Shown: positions 54,947 to 63,610 of the stretch, in pieces
Layout of the letters: every line of letters starts with the position of its first letter
Position numbering within the stretch: position 1 is the stretch's first letter
Source: Bartonella taylorii 8TBB
Lineage (GTDB): Bacteria; Pseudomonadota; Alphaproteobacteria; Rhizobiales; Rhizobiaceae
Direction: 5' to 3'
Assembly: GCF_902825155.1 (NCBI RefSeq)
Contig: NZ_CADEAG010000001.1
Coordinates: 1 to 64,000, forward strand
Length of the DNA stretch: 64,000 bases
Made by a program: the position numbers and the translations under genes
The notes under the pieces: model-generated
The model's database searches: none
Seen by the model: the letters and a program-made list of their open reading frames with translations, nothing else
What the model was told of the DNA's origin: nothing

Positions 54947-56857
54947 TTATTTAGAAGCAAAGCTAGTTTTATTAGCAAGAGTTGTTAAATCCTTACGTCT
55001 AAAATAGATAGCGCGTCCACAACGAATAGGGGGCTGTCCTTGTACGAGAATGATCTGTTCGTCTTTTCGCATTTCTCGTGTTATCTCATGTGGATAAATG
55101 AGAGGTCTATGCTGGGTGTTGATATTTTCTAACCCTCTTTTATGGAATGCTCCCAGTTGTTTGCTTGAATCTTTCACTTCAATAGTCATTTGACCACATG
55201 CCTTAGAGATACTTTCTGCTGTTTTAGTATCTTTGATAGCGGCATAGCTTACAAAAGCACAACTTTCAAACCATGACTTAGCGCCTGCTTGACCAAAATG
55301 GTTTTCAAGTTGTCCTACAGCTTGATAAAAGAGCATAAGGGATATCCCGTATTTACGTCCACGGTCACGCGCTTCCTCTAGGATGTTCATATATCCTAAA
55401 AGGTCAATTTCATCTAAGACAAAGAGTACTCTTTTTGCATAATTACCATCAGCGTTTTCCATAGCTCTGAGAAAAGAGCCAATAAGGATACGCCCGATAC
55501 CCGGATAAGATTTTAAAACTTTTGAGGGGATATTTAGAAAAACATCAATATTTCCCTTTGTTATATCGGCAGTTTTAAAGTCATTCCCACTGATAAGGTC
55601 TGCATAGTGAGAGAGAGAAAGCCATTGTAGATCTTTTGAAGCAGTAGCATAGACACCTGAGAAAGTTTGTTCAGCCATGTTTGTAAAGACGCCAAGGGTT
55701 TCACGGATGAATTGTGATGGTGATGAAGACTGTAGTAGACGTAGTCTTTCAATAACAGAGGGTTCTGACTCTAATAGAATAGTGTGAAGGGTTTTTAAGT
55801 TTTTTTCCTTTAATGTGTACTCATCAGAAAAAACCACATGGGCAAGTAGTCCCGTTAACAAATTATGTGCATGAGATGTAGATAATTGATCCGTTGAAGT
55901 TGATTTGTCGTTTTCGGCAAGAAGGAGTCTAGCGATTTCAACTAAACCAGCTTCCCTTTCATAGAGAGGGATATTTTCATCTAACAACCAATCTAAAGGA
56001 TTAAAAGTTGCTGTTGATTTCCCCTCAGGGTCTAGAACATAGACGGCATTTTTGTTCATACTCTTTCGTGCTTCTTTTACGATCGGAGCAATTTCTCTTG
56101 TCGGGTCAAAAACAACCATTGGACCGGAATATTTGAGACACGTAGGAATAACCGTACTTGTTGTTTTATAACCGCTAGAACCAGCAAAAAAAAGCATGTG
56201 CGTTGAATCAAAGTTAAGTTTGTATGTTAACAATGGCTGGCGACCACCTTTTCCCCACGTTGTTTTATCTTGTGGATTAAAAGCGACGTCCTTAACAATA
56301 TCTTCGTCGACTCTATAACGTTCTCCAATGATGACCTCACCATCACTAGGGAAAATCTCTCCAAGGCGTTTCATCCTCATCCATTGCATACCACCGAAGA
56401 TCGTATTTTTTGAAATTTTCAGAGACGAAGCTTTTGCTAAAGAAAGTTTCACCGTGTAACCAAAGATAACAATGCCAATAAGAACACCGGCCAAAACCAT
56501 CCTATCAAAATATGGGAAAACATCATTCCACGTCATGTTATTTTGCCCAACATAAGGGCTTAATCTGATGTATTCATTTGCACTATAATAAGTTGCAAAC
56601 AAACCAAAAATAATCATGGATGAAAGAGTGATATTTTTTCTGTTATGCTTTTTTTGTAATAAGATGAATGAAGAACATGAAAGTGCAATAAGGATTAAAA
56701 TATCCAGTGGTTTTGATCTTACAAACCAATAAGCATCGGGCGTCGTTCCATTTTCTGTAATGTTATTGATAGTTATATTTACGAGAAAAGCTACAATGAT
56801 TGAAAAGATGAAGGGTAATATTAAAAATATAATCTGTTTTTTGTCTGACTTATTCAT
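54947..56857 (-). CDS. traG: TraG/VirD4-type conjugative coupling protein
   Basis: 636 residues. N-terminal membrane helices (about 10-150) anchor it. The ATPase domain carries a Walker A variant FAGSSGYKTTS near 230, Walker B VLFVLDEIDLLG near 470, and the TraG C-terminal Q-loop region (SLMLFYQAVGQLENHFG). It links DNA substrate to a type IV secretion channel. No mating-channel or relaxase gene is nearby, so it is an orphan in this window. Length is normal and there is no visible break. Confidence 0.93.
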   Translation of the reverse strand: MNKSDKKQIIFLILPFIFSIIVAFLVNITINNITENGTTPDAYWFVRSKPLDILILIALSCSSFILLQKKHNRKNITLSSMIIFGLFATYYSANEYIRLSPYVGQNNMTWNDVFPYFDRMVLAGVLIGIVIFGYTVKLSLAKASSLKISKNTIFGGMQWMRMKRLGEIFPSDGEVIIGERYRVDEDIVKDVAFNPQDKTTWGKGGRQPLLTYKLNFDSTHMLFFAGSSGYKTTSTVIPTCLKYSGPMVVFDPTREIAPIVKEARKSMNKNAVYVLDPEGKSTATFNPLDWLLDENIPLYEREAGLVEIARLLLAENDKSTSTDQLSTSHAHNLLTGLLAHVVFSDEYTLKEKNLKTLHTILLESEPSVIERLRLLQSSSPSQFIRETLGVFTNMAEQTFSGVYATASKDLQWLSLSHYADLISGNDFKTADITKGNIDVFLNIPSKVLKSYPGIGRILIGSFLRAMENADGNYAKRVLFVLDEIDLLGYMNILEEARDRGRKYGISLMLFYQAVGQLENHFGQAGAKSWFESCAFVSYAAIKDTKTAESISKACGQMTIEVKDSSKQLGAFHKRGLENINTQHRPLIYPHEITREMRKDEQIILVQGQPPIRCGRAIYFRRKDLTTLANKTSFASK

Positions 56858-57432
56858 GATTTTCCCCCCGCATATCAGAAAACGCTTCTCTTCCTATTTT
56901 TTCGAAGTCTTTGTATTTTTTAAATTGTGAAAAAGCAAATAAAAAGAATGACTGATTTCATCAATGATAAGCAATAAAATTAAAAGAGGAGCTCAAGGGT
57001 GAAGGATTGCGTTCTGAAATCTCTGATAAAATTATCGATGTTATTCAACAACGTTCTCAACATTTGAAATTTTAATCTCCTTGTTTTTGGCTCTCCCTGC
57101 CCTAAAGGATAGTGTTTTACAGCGCTACGGATCATGAGAGGCACCTCGCCTCTCAAATAATAATCGCACTCCAAAATCATGACATCAGCCCCGCGTTTAT
57201 TGCGAGAACTAACCAGCCTTAGTTCTTAAGGTCAAAGCACCCCAAAAAGAGATCGTAAAGGGGAGTCTAAAAGAACGAGGTCCTCTCAACTGCACTTCAA
57301 AAACTTTTGCACAAAATAAGAATTCTTGCGAAAAGCAAACTTCTCAAAAGTTATTCCAAACATCCCCTCTCAAGGGGGCAGCAAAAAACATCCCTCGCAG
57401 AAAGCTCTTTAAAAAAATATCCCCGAAGGGGA
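56858..57432. other. Remnants between traG and murA
   Basis: At about 56965-57074 the plus strand reads LKEELKGEGLRSEISDKIID and VIQQRSQHLKF followed by a stop, the tail of an unidentified, otherwise missing gene. Nothing else supportable; the right part would hold the murA 3' flank. Confidence 0.45.
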
Positions 57433-58731
57433 TCAGGCTGTTACCCGTTGAATGAGTGCGCCACATTGGGCTAATTTTTCTTCTAACTTCTCAAACCCGC
57501 GATCAAGATGATAAACACGATTGATGATCGTTTCACCCTTAGCGGCCAGAGCAGCAATAACAAGAGAGACAGAAGCGCGTAAATCCGTAGCCATGACGGG
57601 TGCACCTTGTAGATTTTCTGTTCCATAGACAGTTGCTGTCTGCCCATCGAGCTTTATCTGAGCACCCAAGCGATTGAGTTCCTGAACATGCATAAAACGA
57701 TTTTCGAAAATTGTTTCCGTGATATGAGAAATACCTTGAGCCCGTGTCATGAGCGCCATGAATTGGGCTTGGAGATCGGTTGGGAAAGCGGGATAAGGAC
57801 CTGTTTTGATATCCACGGGCATTATTTTTGTTTGACGTGGATTTCGTTTAACGTGAATTCCCTGAGGTTCTATTTGAATATCGAGTCCAGCTTTTTGGAG
57901 CACACCAAGCACTTGGGTAAGATGATTAGGATTTGCATTTTTAAGAAAGACATCCCCCCCCACCATAGCAACGGCCATTGCATAAGTTCCTGCTTCAATT
58001 CGATCCGCAATGACACGTATTCTAGCCCCATTGAGTTTTTTCACGCCCTCGATAGTGAGTGTAGATGTTCCCTCACCGAGTATTTTTGCACCCATAGCGT
58101 TGAGGGTTCGAATAAGATTTGCAACTTCTGGTTCACAAGCAGCGTTATCGAGGACAGTTTTTCCCTTTGCCATTGTCGCTGCCATAAGCAACACATGTGT
58201 TCCCCCAACAGTGACTTTGGGAAAGCGGTAGTGAGCACCCTTTAAACCACCCCTTGGAGCTTTAGCACGAACATACCCATTTTCGATAGCAATATGCACT
58301 CCTAAAGTTTTAAGCCCCTCAAGAATAAAATCGACAGGTCTTGTTCCGATAGCGCATCCTCCAGGCAGAGACACATATGCTTCTCGGCATCGAGCAATGA
58401 GGGGTCCGATCACCCAAAAGCTTGCGCGCATTTTTTTCACCAATTCGTAGGGCGCACGTGTTGTAGCTATTTTCTGAGCGGTAAAATGGATTGTTCTTGA
58501 ACCCTCACAATCGTTGTGGGCTTCTTGTCCGTCGACGGCATATCCGACACCATGATTATTGAGAATACGAATGAGCAATTCGACATCAGCAAGATGCGGA
58601 ATATTTTCTAAGGTAAGAGTTTCTTCAGTAAGTAGTGACGCAATCATAAGAGGCAATGCGGCATTTTTTGCTCCTGAGATAGGAATTGTTCCTTTAAGTT
58701 TTTTCCCGCCAACAATTTGAATAGAATCCAT
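57433..58731 (-). CDS. murA: UDP-N-acetylglucosamine 1-carboxyvinyltransferase
   Basis: 432 residues; first committed step of peptidoglycan synthesis. The catalytic cysteine C126 lies in SLPGGCAIGTRPVDFIL; GAKNAALPLM, KMRASFWVIGPL and DLRASVSLVIAAL are also intact. Cys, not Asp, at that position predicts fosfomycin-sensitive chemistry by family knowledge. Confidence 0.97.
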   Translation of the reverse strand: MDSIQIVGGKKLKGTIPISGAKNAALPLMIASLLTEETLTLENIPHLADVELLIRILNNHGVGYAVDGQEAHNDCEGSRTIHFTAQKIATTRAPYELVKKMRASFWVIGPLIARCREAYVSLPGGCAIGTRPVDFILEGLKTLGVHIAIENGYVRAKAPRGGLKGAHYRFPKVTVGGTHVLLMAATMAKGKTVLDNAACEPEVANLIRTLNAMGAKILGEGTSTLTIEGVKKLNGARIRVIADRIEAGTYAMAVAMVGGDVFLKNANPNHLTQVLGVLQKAGLDIQIEPQGIHVKRNPRQTKIMPVDIKTGPYPAFPTDLQAQFMALMTRAQGISHITETIFENRFMHVQELNRLGAQIKLDGQTATVYGTENLQGAPVMATDLRASVSLVIAALAAKGETIINRVYHLDRGFEKLEEKLAQCGALIQRVTA

Positions 58732-58897
58732 AGTGTTTTCCCTTTTCCCCTTTGAGTGTCCCCTTCCAAAGGTTTTACCCCCGAGAAGTTATTTTTCTTT
58801 ATGATTTCAGAATGAAATCGATAAACTTAGAACAAATTTCAAATATTAGAACGAATCATTGAGAAGTTTGGTTGCAAAGGTGCCATAAGAAACATTC

Positions 58898-59050
58898 TCA
58901 GAGCTCTGTTTGTGCTTTTTTTCGACTTTGCTCTTTTCGGCGTTTCAGGTTTTGGCGCAATTGTTGAGCTAGTCTTTCTTGGCGTCGTTTTGCTTTTTCA
59001 TCTTTATGATTAATTTCTTCTTGTTTTTGTTTTTGATGCATCTGTGTCAT
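58898..59050 (-). CDS. 50-residue basic protein upstream of murA
   Basis: ATG at 59050, stop at 58898. Lys/Arg/Gln-rich single helix (HQKQKQEEINHKDEKAKRRQ, ERLAQQLRQNLKRRKEQSRK). Small basic proteins of this type precede murA in Rhizobiales. Short, so easily missed. Function unknown. Confidence 0.75.
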   Translation of the reverse strand: MTQMHQKQKQEEINHKDEKAKRRQERLAQQLRQNLKRRKEQSRKKAQTEL

Positions 59051-59238
59051 TGCGCAACCTTTTGAGCAGTGTTGAGTTTTTTTTCAAGCAACTTCACGGC
59101 TTTTGTATAAGAAACTCATAGCTTTTGTATAAGAAATGTATGTCATGAGACAAGGGGGATTTTCTTTCAAGAATACACAAATGTTCTCTTGCCTATTTTA
59201 TGACAATATGGCACAAGACAGCGCACAGATTGAAAAGG

Positions 59239-59305
<67 letters not shown>

Positions 59306-59313
<8 letters not shown>

Positions 59314-59335
59314 TTGCATCTCACAGCACCATTGC
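59306..59335 (+). repeat. 12-bp repeat of the tRNA 3' end
   Basis: CAGCACCATTGC ends the tRNA and recurs 18 bases later (59324-59335). It may be a trace of att-site recombination or of repeated tRNA 3'-end capture. Confidence 0.6.
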
Positions 59336-59393
59336 GCAGAACATTTTAGCATTACAGTATTTTTACCACCACCATACCTTTCTAGTATTTTCT

Positions 59394-59597
59394 TAGCACT
59401 CTAGCAATACTTGCTTTTATAACATTTCAATAATACCTACTTTCTTAGCATTTTATTAATATTTACTTCCCTAGCATTTTATCAATATTTACTTTTATAG
59501 AATTTTATCAATACCTACTTTCATAGAATTTTAGAAATACCTACTTTCCCAGCGCTCTAACAATACTTACTTTCCTAGCATTTTAGCAATACTATTG
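59394..59597. repeat. 26-bp minisatellite, eight degenerate copies
   Basis: Unit like TAGCATTTTATCAATATTTA + CTTTTC begins at 59394, 59420, 59446, 59472, 59498, 59524, 59550 and 59576. It lies between tRNA-Thr and the phage exonuclease gene. Confidence 0.93.
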
Positions 59598-59624
59598 TTG
59601 TGATATTTTTGTATATCTTCAATA

Positions 59625-60398
59625 CTATCCCGCTCCTTGTTTTTTCTTTCTTGTCCTACGGCTTATTCCAGTTTTCCGTCCAAGTTTCGCGCCTGTACTC
59701 TTCTCCAACGTCCTCCCAGCTCTTGCTCCTCGTCCCCGATGTACGCGCTCTTCCAGAACATTTTCCATTCTGATACCAAATCCTGTCTCAGCAGACTTAA
59801 TTTGTTGTACCATAATCTCCAAAGCCTCATTAAAACGGCTAATCTCACTTTCAAGCTTTCGAATATAAACTTCGTCACGATAAGCGCGCTTAATCAGAGG
59901 TGGCATATCAGGCCAATAAAGCATCAAATCCACCCATTCACGTTGCGCAATCCATAATCCTCCTTGACATTGTGCTTTATGCTCTTGCGGAAAACTCTTT
60001 TGTGTGAAATGAGGGATCAAGATTTCAGGTTTTTTTGTTTTGATTTCCAACAATCCGTTTGTTCCCACAAAAGCATCGGGAGAAAAGCCTTTCCTACGAT
60101 CATCAGCAAGCACAAATCCTATACATTCAGGCTCTGTGTGCGTGAGTGTTCCATAAAGCTGGCGCGCATTTGGTTCTAATTTTGTTCCTCGTCGCATAGA
60201 AAGTGTTGTTCCCTCATCGACGGTTTTTCCCGTGATTCTTTCCCCCGCGAGTTTCATCATCACAGCGTGATATTTTGAAGTTTTTTGCCCTTGTTTTTTT
60301 TGCGCCATCACCATTTCAAACAAAGAAGCCGTAATCAAACCATTGCGTGCTTTTTGCCATTGTTCTGTCCCCTGAATACAATCGATAATAATTGGCAT
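59625..60398 (-). CDS. YqaJ-family phage recombination exonuclease
   Basis: 257 residues. The YqaJ/lambda-exonuclease nuclease core is visible: GTEQWQKARNGLITASLFEMV, GTKLEPNARQLYG, DAFVGTNGLLEIKTKKPE (D...E-x-K catalytic set) and HKAQCQGGLWIAQREWVDL. It processes double-strand ends for phage recombination or replication. First recognisable gene of the phage early region next to tRNA-Thr, on the minus strand. Confidence 0.93.
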   Translation of the reverse strand: MPIIIDCIQGTEQWQKARNGLITASLFEMVMAQKKQGQKTSKYHAVMMKLAGERITGKTVDEGTTLSMRRGTKLEPNARQLYGTLTHTEPECIGFVLADDRRKGFSPDAFVGTNGLLEIKTKKPEILIPHFTQKSFPQEHKAQCQGGLWIAQREWVDLMLYWPDMPPLIKRAYRDEVYIRKLESEISRFNEALEIMVQQIKSAETGFGIRMENVLEERVHRGRGARAGRTLEKSTGAKLGRKTGISRRTRKKKQGAG

Positions 60399-60809
60399 GA
60401 TATTTTATCTCCCCCATTTTTAACACATTGTTTTTGAAGCGCTTTTTTACTTAAGCACCTTCTCTTCCCCTTAAAAACATCTGTTCTTTTGAAAGCACCT
60501 ATTTTTTGAAATATTTTATCACTGATCAACCTTGACCTTTTTTACAGTTTATGGAAAGCCGTTTAGGCTTGCTCTATAAGACATCCCCCCTCACAACCAA
60601 TCTCCTCAAAACACCATAACCTCACAAGCCCCAACAGCCACGCCCACACAGCCGCACCGCCCCCCCACACAACCGCACCCCCCACATAGCCCACGCTCAC
60701 CCATAACTGAAGGACACAGCCCTGAAGCATTTTTCCCCTAGAATCCAACAACCCCAACGAAAAAACGCTTAAAGACTGTGCCCTTTTCTTTATTGACTCA
60801 TAATCCCTC
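60399..60809. other. Phage spacer
   Basis: A GC-skewed C-rich tract lies at 60.63-60.69 kb. A 104-codon minus-strand frame across it (60563-60877) is low-complexity (Gly/Trp/Val) and overlaps a better gene, so it is not called. Confidence 0.45.
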
Positions 60810-61007
60810 TCACTCATGCTGTTCCACGACGCAAAAATCATCTCGAAGATATTCTTCCGACAAGTTTTTCGCGGCACACTCTGCAGCCTCTCGCGATATG
60901 AAAAGAACTGCGTTGTATTTTTGTGGTTCGAGTCTGATGGTAGTTTTAGTATTTCCAGCGTAGTAAAGTGGAATCCCCTGATAAAAAGTCTTGAGATAGC
61001 TGGCCAT
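60810..61007 (-). CDS. Small phage protein
   Basis: 65 residues with normal composition (YLKTFYQGIPLYYAGNTKTT, YNAVLFISREAAECAAKNLSE). It starts six bases after the stop of the next gene, so it is the second gene of a two-gene unit. No family recognised. Confidence 0.65.
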   Translation of the reverse strand: MASYLKTFYQGIPLYYAGNTKTTIRLEPQKYNAVLFISREAAECAAKNLSEEYLRDDFCVVEQHE

Positions 61008-61013
61008 GATTTT

Positions 61014-61403
61014 TCACCACCAGTAATCGCTCAAGACATCACAGGGGCGCAAGCGATGTTGCTTTTCATAAGAGCCATAGAGATTATCTTCATAATCGCG
61101 TGCAACTTTGTCCTCTAAACAAGCATGGTATGCATCACTATTAAGAATAAATGGCTGGACTTGTGTATCTTGTTCATCGATTTCATGATTTGCGATGTAG
61201 AAATCAGCGAGTTGTTCACTCACATCCTCCGCATGAAGTGTGGTAAGATCAAGACGTAAAAGTCTGTGAACAGTTTCATATTCTTCGATAATCTCGAGCA
61301 CTTCTTCGATTTGGTCGAGTGGTCCCTCATAAGCATCACTCTTTTCTTCTTCACAAAGAACAATGAGAATTTCATCCTCTTTAACGAATGGAATATTTTT
61401 CAT
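61014..61403 (-). CDS. Acidic phage protein of unknown function
   Basis: 129 residues from the ATG at 61403, whose ribosome site AAAGGGGGGAAA is again a G-run; a longer frame to 61586 is not needed. Strongly acidic (PLDQIEEVLEIIEEYETVHR). Acidic small early-phage proteins can be anti-defence or DNA-mimic factors, but nothing here proves that. Confidence 0.65.
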   Translation of the reverse strand: MKNIPFVKEDEILIVLCEEEKSDAYEGPLDQIEEVLEIIEEYETVHRLLRLDLTTLHAEDVSEQLADFYIANHEIDEQDTQVQPFILNSDAYHACLEDKVARDYEDNLYGSYEKQHRLRPCDVLSDYWW

Positions 61404-61654
61404 AATTTCCCCCCTTTCGATAGTTGATAAAGCACAGCTTTGTCTTGACAAGGCTGAATATACTATTAGTCTTATATCCTCTATGGGAGATATGTCAAAT
61501 ATTTTATCCTCAATAAAAGATACATTTTTAGTCTTTACGACGTCCAAACGGCACACATGAAGAAAACCTTGTCCTATTTCATTCACCCCATGCCTTTGTG
61601 TTGTTCTCTATTTGTTCTTAATCAACACAATCACAAACAGACAGGAGAGCTAAA

Positions 61655-61795
61655 ATGAGTGATTTAGAATTGATAAAATACTGGTGCACTCTTGATAAAG
61701 AAACACAAAAAGAGTTTATTCTGATGCTTCGCCAGTTGGTCGCCGCAAGAGAGTCAAGATCGCCTGTCTTTCCTCAGGAGAAAGCTTTGAAATAA
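61655..61795 (+). CDS. 46-residue ORF convergent with the phage repressor
   Basis: ATG at 61655 preceded by GGAGAG. The protein (SDLELIKYWCTLDKETQKEF, ILMLRQLV near the end) resembles the C-terminal tail of XRE phage repressors (LISKLSPEERQAILTLLRR), encoded here on the opposite strand and overlapping by about 80 bases. Confidence 0.5.
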   Translation: MSDLELIKYWCTLDKETQKEFILMLRQLVAARESRSPVFPQEKALK

Positions 61796-62033
61796 GATCT
61801 ATAAATTCTTTATCTTCAAAACTGGCACCTTCCCCATAAAGGATATAATTCATACTGATATTAATTTCATGACAAATCCGCGCGAGTGACTCAATTGTTG
61901 GCTCTTTCCCTTCAGCGAGAATGGAATGGAGGTACCCTGCTCCTTTTCCGGCTGCGAGAGAAATAGATCGCTTTGACCGTCCACTTTTTTCAAATGCTGC
62001 ATTCAATCTTTGACGCCAACCATCAATATTCAT
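61716..62033 (-). CDS. Phage XRE-family repressor
   Basis: 105 residues from ATG 62033 (preceded by GGTGAAAC); a longer frame to 62081 is open. The helix-turn-helix (WRQRLNAAFEKSGRSKRSIS, GKGAGYLHSILAEGKEPTIE) and LARICHEINISMNYILYG are typical of short phage repressors without a peptidase domain. It faces away from the DUF1376 gene; the region between has three inverted repeats. Confidence 0.85.
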   Translation of the reverse strand: MNIDGWRQRLNAAFEKSGRSKRSISLAAGKGAGYLHSILAEGKEPTIESLARICHEINISMNYILYGEGASFEDKEFIDLISKLSPEERQAILTLLRRPTGEASE

Positions 62034-62051
62034 AGTTTCACCATATAGCGC

Positions 62052-62135
62052 GTCTTTAAAGAAAGACACGTCCTTTTGCAAAATGGACTTGATTTATCCT
62101 CTAAAAAGGATAAAATTAAGTAAACAAATTTTACT
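62052..62135. promoter_or_regulatory. Cluster of three inverted repeats, putative phage operators
   Basis: GTCTTT-AAAG-AAAGAC (62052-62067), TTTATCCT-CTAAAA-AGGATAAA (62093-62114) and AAGTAAA-CAAA-TTTACTT (62118-62135), each perfect, lie in succession just upstream of the repressor gene. Their sequences differ, so they may bind different regulators. Confidence 0.6.
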
Positions 62136-62202
62136 TTTTTGGGGAGGCAAAAGCATATTTTCGAGTCACAAAAACCATTCACCACCTCAAAGAATGCAAA
62201 AA

Positions 62203-62232
62203 GGGCTTTCGAAAGCGTCCCCCCGAAAGCCC
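62203..62232 (-). terminator. Orphan minus-strand terminator
   Basis: GGGCTTTCG/CGAAAGCCC 9-bp stem with 12-base loop; on the minus strand it is followed by TTTTT. No minus-strand protein gene lies upstream of it (62233-62502), which suggests a small RNA on that strand or protection of the repressor from antisense transcription. Confidence 0.65.
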
Positions 62233-62502
62233 ATACGTTTAGAAATATTGTTCTATTTATCCTTTGTCATCGACATAATCTCAAACTGTAAGGTTGCACG
62301 CACTGAAAGCACGTCCAATCATTGATTAAACTTCAAAAAACAACCTAAAGCGCCATCAACGAACAAAACAAACTGCAACAAAGCCGAACCAGTTTGACTC
62401 AAGCGTCTCAACTTCAATCAAATTTCAATGCATGCATAAAGATACTGTTCTCGGTTTTATTGTGAAGTGAAATGTATAAAAAAGAAGAAAGTAGATTGAA
62501 AC
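62233..62502. other. Region between orphan terminator and replication gene
   Basis: About 270 bases without a supportable protein. It should hold the phage early rightward promoter and, possibly, a minus-strand small RNA ending at the terminator above. Confidence 0.45.
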
Positions 62503-63609
62503 ATGAAATACGCCAATCAACAAGAAACTCCTTGCTATGAATCGTCTAGGCTTCCTTATGTTTGTTGGTATCAGAATGATTTTCTAGGGGGAGTTCGTGG
62601 AATGCGTGCACACGAAATTGGAATCTATACGATTCTTCTCAACGAAATGTACGCCCGCGGTCGTCCTTTAGAGTTATCGGTAGAACGTTTAGCGCGTCTT
62701 TGCGGTTGTGACAAGCGAACTTTCACGAATGTTTTAGAAATGCTGATAGAAGAAGGAAAGATTTTAAATTTAGCGGGTGGTTTATGGAATAAGCGGTGTG
62801 AAAATGTGTTTCAAGAGCGAGCAAAATTGCTTGAACAAAAATCCTTTGCGGGGCGTTCTTCAGCAAAAAAACGCAAAGAAATCAATGCTGAGATTCAACA
62901 ACTGCGCAACGAAAGTGCAAGAGATGATAAACAAAACTTAGAAGCTCAGAAGGAAGAAGAAAAGGAAACACCTAACGGTGTTTCAGAAAAGCACTTTTTT
63001 TCTTTTTCTGCAACAAAGGAGGAGTGTGCGCGAGGAGAGATATTTACACAGCTTTCTTCTCCACTCCCATCCACAAAACCTTCTCCACTCCCGCCACCAC
63101 AACGAGATGTCACGAAGAACCCTGCTCACTCTAGCAGCAAAGCAGACAACCCTTTTGCTGCTAACGAGAGTGGAGAGATCCTACAAAACGCTAGCAAGAA
63201 AGCTAAGAGCCTTCTCGCCACACCAGAAAACACAAAAATCACCCCAAAGACACGCAGCAAAACCAAGAGCGACGAAACAACAATATCCAAAGGCGCAATC
63301 CCCAAAGGGCACCGACTTCCAAGCGATTGGCAAGCAGATATCAACGCGGCGATCTCAGAAGGTTTGAATGAAGAACAAGCCCGTTGGCAAGAAAAAAAAT
63401 TTCGTGATTATTGGCATGCAAAAAGTGGCAAAGAAGCGCTTAAAGTCGATTGGCAAGCCACATGGCGCAACTGGTTTCGCCGAGAAATTGAGCGGATAAA
63501 GGAACAGCAGGAAAAACTTGCGACTTTTTCCGCTCATCCCTCTCTCACACCACAAAGCAGCAACGACGAAACTCTCTACCGCACGCTTATCAACTACCGT
63601 ATATCTTAA
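62503..63609 (+). CDS. DUF1376 phage replication protein
   Basis: 368 residues. An N-terminal DUF1376 winged-helix domain (about 15-115: LPYVCWYQNDFLGGVRGMRA, LNEMYARGRPLELSVERLAR) is followed by a low-complexity Ser/Pro/Lys linker and a C-terminal domain (KGHRLPSDWQADINAAISEG, WQATWRNWFRRE) common to origin-binding replication initiators of phages. It precedes a primase/helicase gene by one base. Confidence 0.88.
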   Translation: MKYANQQETPCYESSRLPYVCWYQNDFLGGVRGMRAHEIGIYTILLNEMYARGRPLELSVERLARLCGCDKRTFTNVLEMLIEEGKILNLAGGLWNKRCENVFQERAKLLEQKSFAGRSSAKKRKEINAEIQQLRNESARDDKQNLEAQKEEEKETPNGVSEKHFFSFSATKEECARGEIFTQLSSPLPSTKPSPLPPPQRDVTKNPAHSSSKADNPFAANESGEILQNASKKAKSLLATPENTKITPKTRSKTKSDETTISKGAIPKGHRLPSDWQADINAAISEGLNEEQARWQEKKFRDYWHAKSGKEALKVDWQATWRNWFRREIERIKEQQEKLATFSAHPSLTPQSSNDETLYRTLINYRIS

Positions 63610-63610
63610 C

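Noticed and set aside
60563..60877. 104-codon minus-strand frame in the phage region
   Set aside because: Gly/Trp/Val low complexity from a C-rich tract and overlap with a better gene at 60810-61007.
62083..62325. 80-codon plus-strand frame between repressor and replication gene
   Set aside because: It crosses the inverted repeats and the orphan terminator and has no family resemblance or ribosome site.
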